Below, piece by piece: positions 8,747-17,503 of a stretch of 64,000 nt of DNA (positions within the stretch are counted from its first letter, which is position 1; each line of letters starts with the position of its first letter). Source of the stretch: CAYWYR01 sp964462685 (lineage in GTDB: Bacteria > Bacteroidota > Ignavibacteria > Kapaibacteriales > UBA2268). A model generated the notes under the pieces. It made no database searches. It was given only the letters and a program-made list of their open reading frames with translations, and was not told the DNA's origin. The position numbers and the translations under genes are program-made. The stretch lies in the NCBI GenBank assembly GCA_964462685.1, contig CAYWYR010000009.1, positions 67,659-131,658 of the forward strand. The letters run 5' to 3'.

Positions 8747-9403
8747 TCAATAAGTCAAAGCGTATACGATCACATTTGTGCCGAATTTTAATGCAGCTTC
8801 GCGTTTTTCCGGGGAGTTGTCGTGGATGGTTTTATCGGCCCAGCCATCGCTCGGGTTGGATTCATAAGTATATAGCAATACCAACCTGTCATCTTTGAAA
8901 AGGCCTAAAGCCTCAGGTTTTTTGTCATCATGCTCGTGTACTTTAGGTACACCTGTAGCAAAAGAAAAATGACTGCTATAAATTGGGTGAGATAAAGGTA
9001 TCACCTCGAGTTTTTCCCCATCGATCAGGCCATTCAGCAGTGGGCGTATGAATTTATCCATACCGAAGTCATCATCTATATAGATAAAACCGCCCGCCTC
9101 GAGGTAAGCGGCAAGATAATCCTTGTGTTTCTTATCCAGGTTAATGCTGCCATGCCCTGTTACGAACAGAAACGGATAGTTAAACAGCTCCGGACTATTG
9201 ATATTGACAGGTATGTACTGAGGATTAACATTGATATTAGTCTGCTCTTTGACGAACTTGAGAAGATTGACCTCGGAAGACGGATCATTATACCAGTCTC
9301 CCCCACCCTCATACTGAAGGCGGGCAATCTCAAAAGAAGAACCTCTGGAAGAGGCATCTGAAAAAGTAAACAAAAGGCAGAAAGCTGCGAAAATTATTTT
9401 CAT
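8747..9403 (-). CDS. DUF4159 domain exported protein
   Basis: About 218 residues. The signal peptide is MKIIFAAFCLLFTFSDASS, and the mature part begins with the DUF4159 signature (FEIARLQYEGGGDWYNDPSS). Further family features are the strand FLFVTGHG, the LEAGGFIYIDDDFG segment and the LSHPIYSSHFSF stretch. The domain resembles a glutamine-amidotransferase-like (ThuA/GATase) fold, but function is unknown. I chose the ATG at 9403; a TTG three codons upstream (9412) is possible. In many bacteria DUF4159 is fused or adjacent to BatA-type and VWA proteins and precedes DUF4175. Here it is a stand-alone gene between rsmG and the DUF4175-like gene. Confidence 0.88.
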   Translation of the reverse strand: MKIIFAAFCLLFTFSDASSRGSSFEIARLQYEGGGDWYNDPSSEVNLLKFVKEQTNINVNPQYIPVNINSPELFNYPFLFVTGHGSINLDKKHKDYLAAYLEAGGFIYIDDDFGMDKFIRPLLNGLIDGEKLEVIPLSHPIYSSHFSFATGVPKVHEHDDKKPEALGLFKDDRLVLLYTYESNPSDGWADKTIHDNSPEKREAALKFGTNVIVYALTY

Positions 9404-9433
9404 AAGTAGCAAATACGTTTAACACTTATATTA

Positions 9434-10093
9434 TTAACGTCTTTTGCATACTAGAAGTTTTTTATTCTCCTTTGTGAACCAGTCAACTCCGAAGAATTCG
9501 ATATCCGTTAGTTCGAATTTGATATCTGGATGTTCTGCTTTTGCTTCGCTTATCTCTTCGGTCAAATCCCCGCCCTTCAGAAATACCCAAGTAGCATTAG
9601 GTTTGGCTAAATCTTTAGTCCAAGAGAGAAGTTTATTTGTTCTGGCTACCGCCCTAGCGAATATATAGTCGAACGATCTGTAGTAATGCTTTCCATCGGC
9701 TAACTCTTCCACACGGCTGTGCACGGCCATTAAGTCCTTGATTCCCGTATGCTGGGCGAACATATCGATCATCTTATATTTTTTCTTGATCGAATCAACA
9801 ATAGTGAACCTTGTTTTATCCGTGGCTATTGCAAGAGGGATACCCGGCAGGCCGCCACCCGCGCCGAAGTCAAGGCATCTGGCCTTGTGCGGTAGTTTGA
9901 TATATTTGAGAGGAGCAAGGGAATGCATAATATGGCGGACCCATACATTTTCCTCATCTTTTCTCGATATCATATTGACTTTCTGGTTCCAGTAGATGAG
10001 TTCTTTAGTGTACCTTTGGAGCATTTCTCTTTGATTTTCATCGAGAACTATACCGTTGGCACTGCACAAAGTCCAAAATTCAAGAAAGTCCAT
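9434..10093 (-). CDS. rsmG: 16S rRNA (guanine527-N7)-methyltransferase RsmG
   Basis: A 219-residue protein of usual RsmG (GidB) length. It would transfer a methyl group from SAM to N7 of G527 in the 530 loop of 16S rRNA. Visible family features are YWNQKVNMISRKDEENVWVR near residues 34-53, the SAM-binding loop CLDFGAGGGLPGIPLA (~89-104), the acidic strand end FTIVDSIKKK, and FDYIFARAVA (~145). The ATG start is clear. The 30-bp gap to DUF4159 downstream suggests a shared transcript. trmH is divergent. Confidence 0.95.
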   Translation of the reverse strand: MDFLEFWTLCSANGIVLDENQREMLQRYTKELIYWNQKVNMISRKDEENVWVRHIMHSLAPLKYIKLPHKARCLDFGAGGGLPGIPLAIATDKTRFTIVDSIKKKYKMIDMFAQHTGIKDLMAVHSRVEELADGKHYYRSFDYIFARAVARTNKLLSWTKDLAKPNATWVFLKGGDLTEEISEAKAEHPDIKFELTDIEFFGVDWFTKENKKLLVCKRR

Positions 10094-10108
10094 TCTATTA
10101 TAAGTTAT

Positions 10109-10116
10109 TATTTTTG
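10109..10116 (+). promoter_or_regulatory. Bacteroidota-type -7 promoter element (candidate)
   Basis: TATTTTTG matches the TAnnTTTG -7 consensus used by the Bacteroidota primary sigma factor. It lies 63 bases upstream of the trmH ATG. No TTG (-33) is found at the expected spacing, so it is a weak candidate. Confidence 0.3.
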
Positions 10117-10179
10117 ATTAAAATTATGAGTAGAGTGCGAAAAACAATATAAAATTTACGCACAAAGACAATCCGCAAT

Positions 10180-10812
10180 ATGATAAATAAATACCTTGAG
10201 CATACACAAGTACCGGATCATCTTATCAAAACGGATAAGCGAATGGAAAAACTTGCCGATGCAGCGCTTCTAAGGCAGAACGACCTTACGGTAGTACTCG
10301 AAAACATACATGATCCGCATAATATCTCAGCTTGTATTAGGAGCTGTGACGCTGTTGGCATATCTACAATACATGTTATCAACACCATCGCGCCAAAGCC
10401 ATACAGAAGGCTAGGTAAAAAGACATCCGCTGGAAGTGTCAAATGGGTGAAGACCAGAAAGTGGAAATCGGTAAAGGAATGTTATGATTTACTTCATTCC
10501 CAGGGTTATAAGATCTATACTACGGCTTTGGGAGAAAAGTCTCAGGATTTATATGAGCTTGACCTGACTCAAAAGACAGCAATGGTTTTCGGAAACGAGC
10601 ATGACGGTATATCAGATGAGGCACTCGAACTCAGTGACGCCAACTATGTGATACCGCAAATGGGAATGATATCTTCATTGAATATATCGGTGGCATGTGC
10701 AGTGAGTTTGTTTGAAGCGATGAGACAAAAGCGGCAGGTAGGCCATTATGATCCTGCCAACCGCGATATCAAGGAACTGGAAGCAAATTATCTAGATATA
10801 CTTGATAGATAA
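10180..10812 (+). CDS. trmH: TrmH-type tRNA (guanosine-2'-O)-methyltransferase
   Basis: A 210-residue SpoU/TrmH (SPOUT) enzyme, predicted to 2'-O-methylate the guanosine at position 18 in the tRNA D-loop. It has all three SPOUT motifs: VLENIHDPHNISACIRSCDA (motif 1, catalytic Arg), MVFGNEHDGIS (motif 2), and IPQMGMISSLNISVACAVSL (motif 3, trefoil-knot cofactor site). The IHDPHN wording and the absence of an extra N-terminal RNA-binding domain favour TrmH over RlmB. The gene is monocistronic, divergent from rsmG. Confidence 0.92.
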   Translation: MINKYLEHTQVPDHLIKTDKRMEKLADAALLRQNDLTVVLENIHDPHNISACIRSCDAVGISTIHVINTIAPKPYRRLGKKTSAGSVKWVKTRKWKSVKECYDLLHSQGYKIYTTALGEKSQDLYELDLTQKTAMVFGNEHDGISDEALELSDANYVIPQMGMISSLNISVACAVSLFEAMRQKRQVGHYDPANRDIKELEANYLDILDR

Positions 10813-10849
10813 TAGCGGAGAATAGCGGGAAATAAAGACACTAAAGGTG

Positions 10850-11395
10850 TTAATTCACTTTCGGAAGCAATCTTAGCATTTCAGGTAGTTTTTGGATAAC
10901 GGGAATGTGAAGAGTAGGTGGTTCTACGTTATTGTAGCTATCTGTTTTACTTACAAGTATCGTGTTGGTACCGGCTCTGTGCCCAGCTTCGATATCTGAT
11001 AGACTGTCCCCTATCATCCAGCTTGCCGCAAGATCGATATTATGGTCTTCAGCAGCTTTGAGAATCATGCCGGGTTCTGGTTTACGCATTTTCGAGCCTG
11101 TATCAGCCAGATCACCGCAAAAATAGATGCCATCGAATTCATTGCCTGTGGCATTTAATAGGTGCTGCTGGAGGTGATCGTGAAGCGAAGTAAGATCGTC
11201 TTCTGTCATCAGCCCTTTTCCTATACCTTGCTGATTCGTTATCAAGAATGCTTTATACCCTTTATTTTTGATTTGCTCAAAAGAGTTTACAAAGTCCTCA
11301 TAGATATCGAACTCGCTGAGGTTTTTTACATAATCACCGACTAATCTTTTGTTTACTATGCCGTCTCGATCAAAGAAAATGGCTTTGTTTTTCAT
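10850..11395 (-). CDS. GmhB/HisB-N-like HAD phosphatase
   Basis: About 181 residues. HAD motif I is FFDRDG (nucleophile Asp9 and Asp11), motif II is ITNQQG, and motif III/IV are RKPEPG and GDSLSDIEAGHRAG. This is the GmhB family layout (D-glycero-heptose-1,7-bisphosphate phosphatase, heptose supply for LPS) or histidinol-phosphate phosphatase. Typical GmhB enzymes carry a Cys/His zinc loop before RKP; here the equivalent stretch reads YFCGDLADTGSKMRKP with a single Cys, so zinc is probably not bound and the substrate is uncertain. The ATG at 11395 follows the TonB receptor stop by two bases; a TTG at 11401 would overlap it as TTGA. It is the last gene of the VWA-TonB operon. Confidence 0.82.
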   Translation of the reverse strand: MKNKAIFFDRDGIVNKRLVGDYVKNLSEFDIYEDFVNSFEQIKNKGYKAFLITNQQGIGKGLMTEDDLTSLHDHLQQHLLNATGNEFDGIYFCGDLADTGSKMRKPEPGMILKAAEDHNIDLAASWMIGDSLSDIEAGHRAGTNTILVSKTDSYNNVEPPTLHIPVIQKLPEMLRLLPKVN

Positions 11396-11397
11396 GC

Positions 11398-13323
11398 TCA
11401 AAAGTTTTTATAGTTTGCTGAGAGTCTTAATCCGATTAGCCTTCCTGGCATAGGAAAGTGTTCGATTACTTCGTAATTGGCATTAGTTAAATTATCGGCG
11501 AACAGAGATAGATTGATATCACCCGATGAATAAGGGAAGATATATCTGGCTTGCAGATCCATAGTTGTAAATGCGGGTAATGTCCTATCTGCATCCTGCC
11601 TGTTACTTAGATATCTAAATGAGAGATGATTGATCATAGTAGTTAGATCTAATCGCTTCCAGGTGGCTGAGATTTTTGCGGTGATTTTTTCCTGTAGCAT
11701 ATTAGGCAGTATAAATCTATTAGCGCCTGATATTTCTTCAGGCCACTGCCGAAGATATCCGAAAGTTATATTAGATTCTACTCCACTTAGATTATAATCT
11801 AATGTTGAATTAATCTGATAGCCGTAGATTTCGGTATTAGAGATATTTCGTGCGGAAGTTACTAATGGAGTTAAAGGTATGGCAAGTATCATATCTTCAT
11901 ATATATTGAAGAATCCACCGATATCGATATTAAACCCGAGATTTTTATTGATATACGAATTAAAGTAAAAATTGAGCGGTATAGAAATATTTTTTTCCAC
12001 CCTAAGATCAGCATTACCGTAGTTAAGATAATATAGCTCGTTGAATGCTGGCACCCTGAAATTATTACCTATGCTTGAAGATGCGGAGAGGTTATCATTT
12101 ATCTTATATAGCATACCGACTTCGTTACTGCTGAGCACGCCAATATCCTGATACCATTCTATCCTGGAGCCGAAATTGGCAATAAGCTGATTGTCGATAA
12201 GATCGGTAGTTTGCTGAATTGCAGCCCCCGACCATGCCCTATTTATATTACTGCCTGCTTCGGGATCAAGATTATCACCTGATAGATGGTCATGTCCAGC
12301 TTCAAGTACAATGCTGTAATCCCCAAGAGTATTGGTGGATATAAAGGAGCCCCTGAACTGAAGATTAGTGTTTGCAAATTCAGTGTTATCTAAAAAACCT
12401 TGACCAAAAGAAAAACTATCCTCTGTATATCTTAAGGAAGAACCTAAATCTATAATTGAATTTCCGAAAATGAATTTTTTGTTGTGGATGAGCATATTCC
12501 CAAAAGACAGGGATCTGTCTTGAGCGCGTTCGGGGTTGGAGAATATAACCGGACCCGGCACGCCCCTTTCCCCGAAATTGAACCAATAAGATAAATCCCC
12601 AAAACTATCAATATCATAAGACGCGAGTAGGTTTACTCTGTTAAAATCGGCATTAGTTCTTGTAAAGGATTCACCAAACTTTTCGAATGGGTATCTTCCT
12701 GAAAAACGCTCCATAGCGGCACTAATAGACCAATCTCTACCGACTACCCTAGCTGATGAATAAATATCATCGTAAGAGCCGTATCCGAGCGAAATTTCCG
12801 CATCTTGATTTTCAGTCTGGCTAAGAGTATTGAAATTTAAGATCCCAGACATGGCATTGCTTCCATAAAGTACCCCGCTACCGCTTTCAATGATATCGAT
12901 TGATGAAAAAAGATCAGAACTGAGCTGGCTGATATCGAAGATACCTGTTTGGGGGGAACTGAGCCGCATACCGTTAAGAAGAATAAGGCTTGATGAGGGA
13001 TTACCGCCCCTAATTGATACGGTTGATATACCGCTTCTCCCCCCATAGCTTTTTACGAATAGTGAAGGCTGATTTTGAAGAAGACTTTCGACCCTACCAT
13101 CTGGTGAATGCTTAATTTCGATCTTCTTTGGGCGTGAAACCGGCGAATGCAGTATAGTTGTTCGCTCGGCTGATTTTGTTATAGTATCGCTTAGATACTG
13201 TTTTGTAGCGTCAACCTCTTGTTCTAATTGAAGCTGCTTATCTAAAGCTGATTCGGGCTGTTTTGAATCCGCAATGTTAGAAAAAGAAAAAAGTATGAGC
13301 GAGATAAAAAGAACATTTATCAA
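11398..13323 (-). CDS. TonB-dependent outer-membrane receptor (BtuB/FepA-like)
   Basis: About 641 residues. A signal peptide (MINVLFISLILFSFSNIADS) is followed by a plug domain: VESLLQNQPSLFVKSYGG, the VSIRGG box, LILLNGMRLSSP, and SGVLYGSNAMSGILNFNT. The rest is a 22-strand-type beta barrel ending in a predicted beta strand. No carboxypeptidase-like (SusC) extension is present, so it resembles vitamin B12 or siderophore receptors; the ligand is unknown. I favour the TTG at 13323, which overlaps the upstream TGA (TTGA) and has an AGAGGTG sequence about nine bases upstream. A GTG at 13335 is the alternative. It is co-transcribed with the VWA protein. Confidence 0.9.
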   Translation of the reverse strand: MINVLFISLILFSFSNIADSKQPESALDKQLQLEQEVDATKQYLSDTITKSAERTTILHSPVSRPKKIEIKHSPDGRVESLLQNQPSLFVKSYGGRSGISTVSIRGGNPSSSLILLNGMRLSSPQTGIFDISQLSSDLFSSIDIIESGSGVLYGSNAMSGILNFNTLSQTENQDAEISLGYGSYDDIYSSARVVGRDWSISAAMERFSGRYPFEKFGESFTRTNADFNRVNLLASYDIDSFGDLSYWFNFGERGVPGPVIFSNPERAQDRSLSFGNMLIHNKKFIFGNSIIDLGSSLRYTEDSFSFGQGFLDNTEFANTNLQFRGSFISTNTLGDYSIVLEAGHDHLSGDNLDPEAGSNINRAWSGAAIQQTTDLIDNQLIANFGSRIEWYQDIGVLSSNEVGMLYKINDNLSASSSIGNNFRVPAFNELYYLNYGNADLRVEKNISIPLNFYFNSYINKNLGFNIDIGGFFNIYEDMILAIPLTPLVTSARNISNTEIYGYQINSTLDYNLSGVESNITFGYLRQWPEEISGANRFILPNMLQEKITAKISATWKRLDLTTMINHLSFRYLSNRQDADRTLPAFTTMDLQARYIFPYSSGDINLSLFADNLTNANYEVIEHFPMPGRLIGLRLSANYKNF

Positions 13324-15509
13324 AGAAGTCCCCACCTCTTTCTAAGAGTCCATTCGGTTGCGAAGACCGCTATAGTAAGAATCAGCAGCCAAGTAAAATC
13401 CCATACTCTTAATACGGAGCTGACTTCCTGACTTCTCGGTCTGAAAGACGATGCTGAATTTATATCATCATAAAGTGAAGATATATTATTAAAATCATAG
13501 TATTTACCGCCGCTTGCCTGTGCTATTGCTTTGAGGTAATCTTTATTGATAGCAGTTTCGGTCAGCTCCAAATCTATATCCGCTATCGAAAAACCCGCAA
13601 AATCGGTTCCGACTGTCAATGTCTCATATACTGCTTTGCCTTCCAGAGTATAGTTTCCCGGCTGCAGGCCATCGATGGTAACATTATAAAAGCCTGGGCC
13701 GGCTGCTGTAAGTCTCAGATTTCTCTCTGTTTGGCTATCGCCTTTCAGAGTGGCTTCTACGATAGCATTTTGTAGCGGCCTACCGGCAAGATCGAAGACA
13801 TTTGCGCTTACCGAAACGCTAGAGTTTTTAGAATAAACAGATTTATCAGTGAAAAGGCGGAATCTCTTTGAATTATTCTCCACCGAAAGGTATCCTATAG
13901 TATTTGCTATAAATCTGCTGAACAGATCCATAGCCTCGCCTGTTACGGCGAGATCCCTTGCGTAGCCGTTTAGTTTCCAGTTATAGAAACCATAACCGAG
14001 CGAGGCGACAACAATTGATCCTCCGGTATTGAAAGATGATAACAAAGCATCGTTCATTGCCCGATTGCCAACGATAGATTGTGATATTACCTTAGCGCCT
14101 GGCTTTAGCTTTACATAAGTCTCAGTTCTGTAGAGTGGTGGAAGATCGGCCCAAAGCTCGCTGCCAGTATTTCCCTGCAAGCTGAAGATAGTCTTGGAGA
14201 CAGAATTGTTTTCAGGGCTGACCTGGACTTCGAGTTCTCTGTTATTGCTTTGAATAATATCAAAAGGAAGGTATTTGATGATTCCAGAGGCTTTGTTCCA
14301 ATCAGTATCAGGGCCTGCGATAAAGAACATCGGGATGCCGGAAAGCAGCTTATCTTCGATTTTTTCAATAGTCTCAATATCAGTGCTTGAGATAGGAAAG
14401 TTTATCAATACCAGCGCATCGGTTTCTGAAAGAGCATTATCTGTAGGTGCATTATAAAAACTGCCGCCCTGTTTTTGAATAAATCGTCTTAGCTCTACTT
14501 CAGGTAGATTTCTTATAGCATTCCCGATGAAACTAACATCGGAAGACGGGGCGCCCGCAAAAAGGCTTAACTGTTTTTTCACGGCTCTTACAGTATTGAC
14601 AGCTATGGCGGAGTTGTTTTTTGTATTCGACTCTTTCGAAAGAGTATCTACTTCAATCCTATATGTAAAAACACCTTCTTCGGTTGCAATATCGGCAAAG
14701 TCGATAATACGGTTCCCTGTTCCTCTGCTCAGAGATATACTCTGTGATAATATCAGAAGACTGTCTTTGTATAGATTAACTGCCGCATCCATATCTGTTT
14801 CATTATTCTGGATACCTTTCCAATTGATCTCCGCACTTATCTGAACGATATTGTTCTTGGGGGTTTGTCTATCCGCCTTAAATTTAGAGATATATAGATC
14901 GGTTATACGTGAGGTATCGCCGAAGCCCACGGTATAGATAGGCACCCTGCTCCTTCGGGCCAGCATCAATGCGTTACCGCCCTGATTACTGTTGCCATCA
15001 GATATCAATACAGCGGCCCGCACATTATCATCATTATATAATTCAGAGCTCTCAGACAGTACAGTCTGTATGTTCGTATAGCTACCGAACTCAGAAACCA
15101 AGGCCGTATCAGCTGATACCTGGTATGCCTGCTGAGCGAACTCGAAATATTGAGGATCATCAAAACCCAGATCTAGTATATTATCTACTGCATCCCTATA
15201 ACTAGCGAGTTTTTCGGGATCCACTTCACCTGTTTCAGAATCATAGCTCATCGATTTGGACCGGTCAGCGAATAGAGCAACCAATGGCTCTTCCGTTAAG
15301 GTAGTGATAGTTGATAGTAGCGGGGAGCTCAGTATAATCAGTAATAAAGCAAAAGCCAGGGATCTTAGAATGGTAAGAAACCCTCTCCTGCCTGAGGATA
15401 TCTCTTCTCTGATATTCTTATATGAAAGATATGCCGCCACAGAGAGTATGATTATCCCGAATGCGAGCAGCCAAGGTGAAAAAGAGTAGGAAAGTGAATA
15501 TTCTAACAT
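13320..15509 (-). CDS. VWA-domain membrane protein with BatA-like N-terminus
   Basis: A 729-residue protein. Two N-terminal membrane segments (WLLAFGIIILSVAAYL; LRSLAFALLLIILSSPLL) resemble the BatA/aerotolerance-type anchor. A von Willebrand A-type domain follows with a MIDAS-like DRSKS (DxSxS, near residue 82) and VLISDGNSNQGG. Beta-rich domains lie behind it, and a final membrane helix (WLLILTIAVFATEW) is followed by LRKRWGLL, a tail typical of this family. The middle part (~residues 330-450) resembles a class-I glutamine-amidotransferase-like fold. Such proteins are often found near MoxR, DUF58, DUF4159 and DUF4175 genes. MoxR and DUF58 are not in the window. It overlaps the TonB receptor by four bases. 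Confidence 0.82.
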   Translation of the reverse strand: MLEYSLSYSFSPWLLAFGIIILSVAAYLSYKNIREEISSGRRGFLTILRSLAFALLLIILSSPLLSTITTLTEEPLVALFADRSKSMSYDSETGEVDPEKLASYRDAVDNILDLGFDDPQYFEFAQQAYQVSADTALVSEFGSYTNIQTVLSESSELYNDDNVRAAVLISDGNSNQGGNALMLARRSRVPIYTVGFGDTSRITDLYISKFKADRQTPKNNIVQISAEINWKGIQNNETDMDAAVNLYKDSLLILSQSISLSRGTGNRIIDFADIATEEGVFTYRIEVDTLSKESNTKNNSAIAVNTVRAVKKQLSLFAGAPSSDVSFIGNAIRNLPEVELRRFIQKQGGSFYNAPTDNALSETDALVLINFPISSTDIETIEKIEDKLLSGIPMFFIAGPDTDWNKASGIIKYLPFDIIQSNNRELEVQVSPENNSVSKTIFSLQGNTGSELWADLPPLYRTETYVKLKPGAKVISQSIVGNRAMNDALLSSFNTGGSIVVASLGYGFYNWKLNGYARDLAVTGEAMDLFSRFIANTIGYLSVENNSKRFRLFTDKSVYSKNSSVSVSANVFDLAGRPLQNAIVEATLKGDSQTERNLRLTAAGPGFYNVTIDGLQPGNYTLEGKAVYETLTVGTDFAGFSIADIDLELTETAINKDYLKAIAQASGGKYYDFNNISSLYDDINSASSFRPRSQEVSSVLRVWDFTWLLILTIAVFATEWTLRKRWGLL

Positions 15510-15680
15510 TTACATCTATATGTATCTAAACTTATCGAAATGATAATACGCATCTCAACAGAACTTATTCTTTATGACGGTACTTTGGGAATAAAGATAT
15601 AGCTTTTCTTGTTTGCTAATTCATTAAGTATCAATTTTGAAACTCAAGAACGTACCAACAACGGATAATAATTTACGGAT

Positions 15681-16397
15681 ATGGCAACCGAATACCACAG
15701 AGCAATAGTAAAAAACATCATTAAAGAAACCGATACCGTCAACCGCTTTCAGCTTCAATTTCCTGATATGGACGTATATGACTTCAAAGCCGGGCAATAT
15801 GTAAAGGTAGATTTACCGATCGACGACAAGAAAACTTATCGCCAATATTCAATAGCCTCCGAACCCATGGGTAATAACGAAATAGAACTGCTAATCGTTC
15901 TGGCCGAACACGGTAAAGGCACGCATTACTTATTTAATGAAGTATCTGTCGGTACTGAGCTAAAAGTATCAAAAGCATTAGGCCGCTTCGTATTACCAGA
16001 AAAAATCGAAACCGAAGTATGCTTTATCTGTACTGGTGTGGGCCTGGCTCCTTTCCGTTCCATGATAAGAGATGCCTATAAAAACGGTAATCCCGATCAT
16101 AAATTCCATCTGATCTTCGGCACTAGGAACAAAGCGGATATGCTTTATCCCGACGAGTGGAAAGAACTGAACGATGCTGATAATAACTTCCACTATTATC
16201 CCGTGCTAAGCCGCGAAAATGACTGGGATGGTTACAAAGGTTATGTGCATCAAGTTTATCAGGAAATCTTTTCTGACACTAGACCAGCTAAGTTTTATAT
16301 ATGCGGTTGGGATGCTATGATCAAAGAAGCACGCCGCAATCTGAAGGACGAAATGGGCTATGAAAGACGCGAAATACTGTTCGAAAAATACGACTAA
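15681..16397 (+). CDS. Ferredoxin-NADP reductase-like FAD oxidoreductase
   Basis: A 238-residue flavoprotein of the FNR superfamily. The FAD-binding motif RQYSIAS lies near residue 54, the phosphate-binding region LAEHGKGTHYLFNEV follows, the NAD(P)-binding GVGLAPFRSMIRD begins at ~117, and the C-terminus has YICGWDAMI and a terminal LFEKYD. No 2Fe-2S domain is attached, so it probably exchanges electrons with a separate ferredoxin or flavodoxin. gap follows 26 bases downstream on the same strand, so the two may be co-transcribed. The precise partner is unknown. Confidence 0.88.
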   Translation: MATEYHRAIVKNIIKETDTVNRFQLQFPDMDVYDFKAGQYVKVDLPIDDKKTYRQYSIASEPMGNNEIELLIVLAEHGKGTHYLFNEVSVGTELKVSKALGRFVLPEKIETEVCFICTGVGLAPFRSMIRDAYKNGNPDHKFHLIFGTRNKADMLYPDEWKELNDADNNFHYYPVLSRENDWDGYKGYVHQVYQEIFSDTRPAKFYICGWDAMIKEARRNLKDEMGYERREILFEKYD

Positions 16398-16423
16398 CTT
16401 ATTAATATTAAAGGACTTATCTT

Positions 16424-17419
16424 ATGTCACTTAAATTAGCTATAAATGGATTCGGTAGAATTGGCCGTTTGGTTTTCCGGGAGATCTACAATCGCGGTAT
16501 CGATATCGATATAGTAGGTATAAATGATCTTACCGATGCCAGAACACTCGCCCATCTTATCAAATATGATTCGGTGCACGGTAGATTCCAAGGTGAAGTA
16601 AGCCACGAAGGCGATGCGGTAGTTGTTAACGGCAAAAAAATAAACATTTCCGCGGAAAAAGACCCTACATCCATCCCTTGGAAAAACCCAGACGTTGTTC
16701 TTGATTCAACAGGTGTTTTCAGAAACCGGGAAGGACTTCAAAAGCATATTGACAACGGTGCTGGCAAAGTAGTACTTTCCGCTCCTGCCAAAGGCGAGTT
16801 AGACGCAACCATAGTATTAGGGGTGAATGATGATATACTCACTTCTGATATGAAAATAATCTCAAATGCTTCCTGTACTACAAACTGTCTGGCACCAATG
16901 GTCAAAACACTGAACGATAGTTTTGGTGTTGAGCATGGGTTTATGACTACTATACACGCCTATACAAATGACCAGAGGATTCTGGATCTGCCGCACAGTG
17001 ATCTCAGAAGGGCAAGAGCCGCAGCTGTAAACGCGATACCTACAACTACTGGCGCAGCTAAAGCTGTAGGCCTAGTTATGCCTGAGATGAAAGGCAGATT
17101 CAACGGTTACGCAGTTCGTGTACCTGTGCCGGACGGTTCGATTACTGATGTAACGATAAAACTAAGTAAAGACGTTTCGGTTGAGGAAGTGAACCAAGCG
17201 ATGAAAAACGCGAGCGAAGGAAGCTTAAAAGGTATTCTTGAATATACTGATGAGCCTCTTGTATCTCAGGATATAGTCGGTAACCGTCATTCTTGCATAT
17301 TCGATTCAGAACTTACCGACAAGGTTGGAGATATGATCAAATTAGTTGGTTGGTATGACAACGAATGCGGCTATTCTAACAGAACGATTGAGATGATTCA
17401 GAAATTCGGCGCTATGTAA
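16424..17419 (+). CDS. gap: Type I glyceraldehyde-3-phosphate dehydrogenase
   Basis: A 331-residue enzyme of normal length. The NAD-binding N-terminus is INGFGRIGRLVFREI, the catalytic Cys151 sits in SNASCTTNCLAP, and the motif TIHAYTNDQRILDLPHSDLR follows. The C-terminal WYDNECGYSNR is also present. It oxidises glyceraldehyde-3-phosphate to 1,3-bisphosphoglycerate in glycolysis and runs in reverse in gluconeogenesis. An AAAGGA ribosome binding site sits about eight bases before the ATG. The gene is followed by a strong terminator. Confidence 0.98.
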   Translation: MSLKLAINGFGRIGRLVFREIYNRGIDIDIVGINDLTDARTLAHLIKYDSVHGRFQGEVSHEGDAVVVNGKKINISAEKDPTSIPWKNPDVVLDSTGVFRNREGLQKHIDNGAGKVVLSAPAKGELDATIVLGVNDDILTSDMKIISNASCTTNCLAPMVKTLNDSFGVEHGFMTTIHAYTNDQRILDLPHSDLRRARAAAVNAIPTTTGAAKAVGLVMPEMKGRFNGYAVRVPVPDGSITDVTIKLSKDVSVEEVNQAMKNASEGSLKGILEYTDEPLVSQDIVGNRHSCIFDSELTDKVGDMIKLVGWYDNECGYSNRTIEMIQKFGAM

Positions 17420-17466
17420 ATAGCGAGTATTGGGTACTTCAATCCGATTAAGAATACTTCTATATA

Positions 17467-17503
17467 AAAAGAGGCCTCAGTTAATTCTGAGGCCTTTTTT
17501 TTT
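17467..17503. terminator. Strong rho-independent terminator after gap
   Basis: A perfect eight-base stem, GGCCTCAG (17473-17480) with CTGAGGCC (17487-17494), encloses a TTAATT loop and is followed by a run of nine T. It is flanked by A-runs on the other side and may also terminate the minus-strand gene, whose stop codon lies within the T-run edge at 17502. Confidence 0.93.
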
